14,506 nucleotides of DNA from Candidatus Latescibacterota bacterium (lineage in GTDB: Bacteria > Latescibacterota > 4484-107 > B68-G9): NCBI GenBank assembly GCA_012962735.1, contig DTXA01000158.1, positions 1-14,506 on the forward strand, in the 5' to 3' direction. The notes below the pieces were generated by a model. That model was not told where the DNA came from and ran no database searches. It saw nothing but the letters and a program-made list of their open reading frames with translations. The position numbers were made by a program, and so were the translations under genes. Shown here one piece after another: positions 13,579 to 14,506 of the stretch. Position 1 is the stretch's first letter; every line of letters starts with the position of its first letter.

Positions 13579-14506
13579 TCACCCGAGCTTCACCACTGTC
13601 AACGAAAAAGGGGAAAGTCTCAAGCACGCCCCCTCAGCCTCCAAGGCCACTTCTACGGGGCCTACATCGACCTCCTCCGCCTGGGGGTCCTGTCCCGTGA
13701 GCGCCCAGGCATCGGCGGAGCCTATCTCCTGGCCGACCACCGAAAGCTCCACGGACATCTTCTCCTCGGAAGGGTTGAGCAGGGACACTACGATGCCGTT
13801 TTCCCCTACGGTGGCAACTGTGTCCGGCAGGGGATATGGGTATTCCTTGCCCTCCCTCGGATCCCTCGCCGGCCATGCCTTTGCGTCGTCGGAGATGAGG
13901 GTGAGAAGTCGGCCTCTCTTGTGCTCCTTGAGCATCTTGAAGACGAAGTACGTGGGGGTAGGCTCAGCCTTAGGGCCTTCGGCCAGCACTACAGAATGAA
14001 GCACGTTGACCGTCTGGGCTATGTTGGCCATGGCAATTTTGTCGCAATGGCGCAGGTAAAGGTGAAGGTCCGAGGCTGCCAGCAAAGCGTCCTTTATATG
14101 TCCCCGCTGGAAAAGGTGGTTCTCTTTCCGGGCGGCGTCGTACCATATACCCCACTCGTCCACGACGATTTTGACGTTCCCCTCCGGGGAGAAGGCCGTC
14201 AGCAACCCCCAAGCCTCCAATATCTGCCGCTCCTTCCAGGCCCTGCTCCCGAAATATCCCCTGTAGTCCTCCTCGTCGAAGACATCTTCTTTCCCCCCAG
14301 TGTACTGGTGCAGGGAAAGCATGTCCACCCGACCCCGACAGGGTCTTTCCATTAAGTTGGCTAAAAGCCTTCGGTTCCACTCGGTCGTATAGCCCACGGC
14401 CACGAGCTTCACATCTGGAAAGGCGGTTTTGATAAAGACGGAGTATTGTCGCACAAGGTCCGCATAATACTCCGGCCGCATGTTCCCCCCACAGCCATAC
14501 ACCTCG
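13579..14506 (-). CDS. Alpha-L-arabinofuranosidase, GH51 (C-terminal part)
   Basis: The right edge cuts this gene, leaving 309 residues of about 500. The visible part opens with E-V-Y-GCGGNMRPEYYADL, so the catalytic acid/base Glu of the family's N-E-x-x-G-x-GG motif is encoded at 14505-14503, right at the edge. The nucleophile is the Glu of KIVVDEWGIWYD, about residue 118 here. Further family blocks are MLSLHQYTGG, MANIAQTVNVLHSVVL and TPTYFVFKMLKEH, followed by the C-terminal beta domain with VSLLNPSEEK and FSLTVVKLG. It removes arabinose from arabinan and arabinoxylan oligosaccharides; family members are mostly intracellular, and the N-terminus is not visible to check. It lies upstream of hom on the same strand, an unusual partner. 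Confidence 0.92.
   Translation of the reverse strand, partial: EVYGCGGNMRPEYYADLVRQYSVFIKTAFPDVKLVAVGYTTEWNRRLLANLMERPCRGRVDMLSLHQYTGGKEDVFDEEDYRGYFGSRAWKERQILEAWGLLTAFSPEGNVKIVVDEWGIWYDAARKENHLFQRGHIKDALLAASDLHLYLRHCDKIAMANIAQTVNVLHSVVLAEGPKAEPTPTYFVFKMLKEHKRGRLLTLISDDAKAWPARDPREGKEYPYPLPDTVATVGENGIVVSLLNPSEEKMSVELSVVGQEIGSADAWALTGQDPQAEEVDVGPVEVALEAEGACLRLSPFSLTVVKLG

Noticed and set aside
1..14506. CRISPR arrays, tRNA or rRNA genes, insertion sequences, phage genes
   Set aside because: I saw no regularly spaced repeats, tRNA cloverleaf with conserved TTCGANTC, rRNA tracts, transposase or integrase motifs.

Overview
The window is bacterial, GC-rich (by eye, near 58%) and almost fully coding, with short gaps and strong Shine-Dalgarno sites. 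The genes suggest an anaerobic heterotroph: a radical SAM enzyme, 2x[4Fe-4S] ferredoxin, UPF0280 protein and DUF362 protein, next to an arabinofuranosidase and secreted hydrolases. A broken gene with a FlgD/Por-type C-terminal domain fits uncultured FCB-like lineages (Latescibacteria, Poribacteria, KSB1 and similar). Frequent ATA and AGG codons weakly hint at thermophily. The taxonomic placement is inference only.

Layout. (1) 1-4364, all minus strand, read right to left: secreted metallophosphoesterase with an Ig-like tail, D-amino-acid transaminase, a frameshifted gene of unknown function, a PHP phosphoesterase, and a broken GDxxY-repeat/HEAT gene. (2) 4365-5108 holds no intact gene. It contains a minus-strand promoter, a structured leader of about 230 nt ending in a terminator-like hairpin just ahead of the metallophosphoesterase, a second minus-strand terminator, the relic of a secreted protein, a CRP/FNR-type palindrome and a near-consensus sigma70 promoter facing right. 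(3) 5109-9966, plus strand, is one tight operon: DUF362 protein, UPF0280/ApbE-superfamily protein, NIL-domain ferredoxin, AmmeMemoRadiSam radical SAM enzyme, and a Memo-AMMECR1 fusion. (4) 9967-14506, minus strand: an arabinofuranosidase (GH51, cut by the right edge), homoserine dehydrogenase, threonine synthase, an S1/P1-nuclease-like secreted protein, and a degraded gene resembling the start of a uroporphyrinogen-decarboxylase-family protein.

The best candidate for an undescribed system is the plus-strand operon. It joins the function-unknown AmmeMemoRadiSam trio (AMMECR1, Memo, radical SAM) to two gene types implicated in anaerobic sulfuration of aspartate semialdehyde to homocysteine (UPF0280 and NIL-ferredoxin), plus a DUF362 protein. 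Three of its five products, including the radical SAM enzyme, carry export signals (two Tat-like, one Sec-like). It has its own promoter and a possible CRP/FNR-family operator. All five reading frames are intact, whereas four of the minus-strand loci on either side are frameshifted or truncated.
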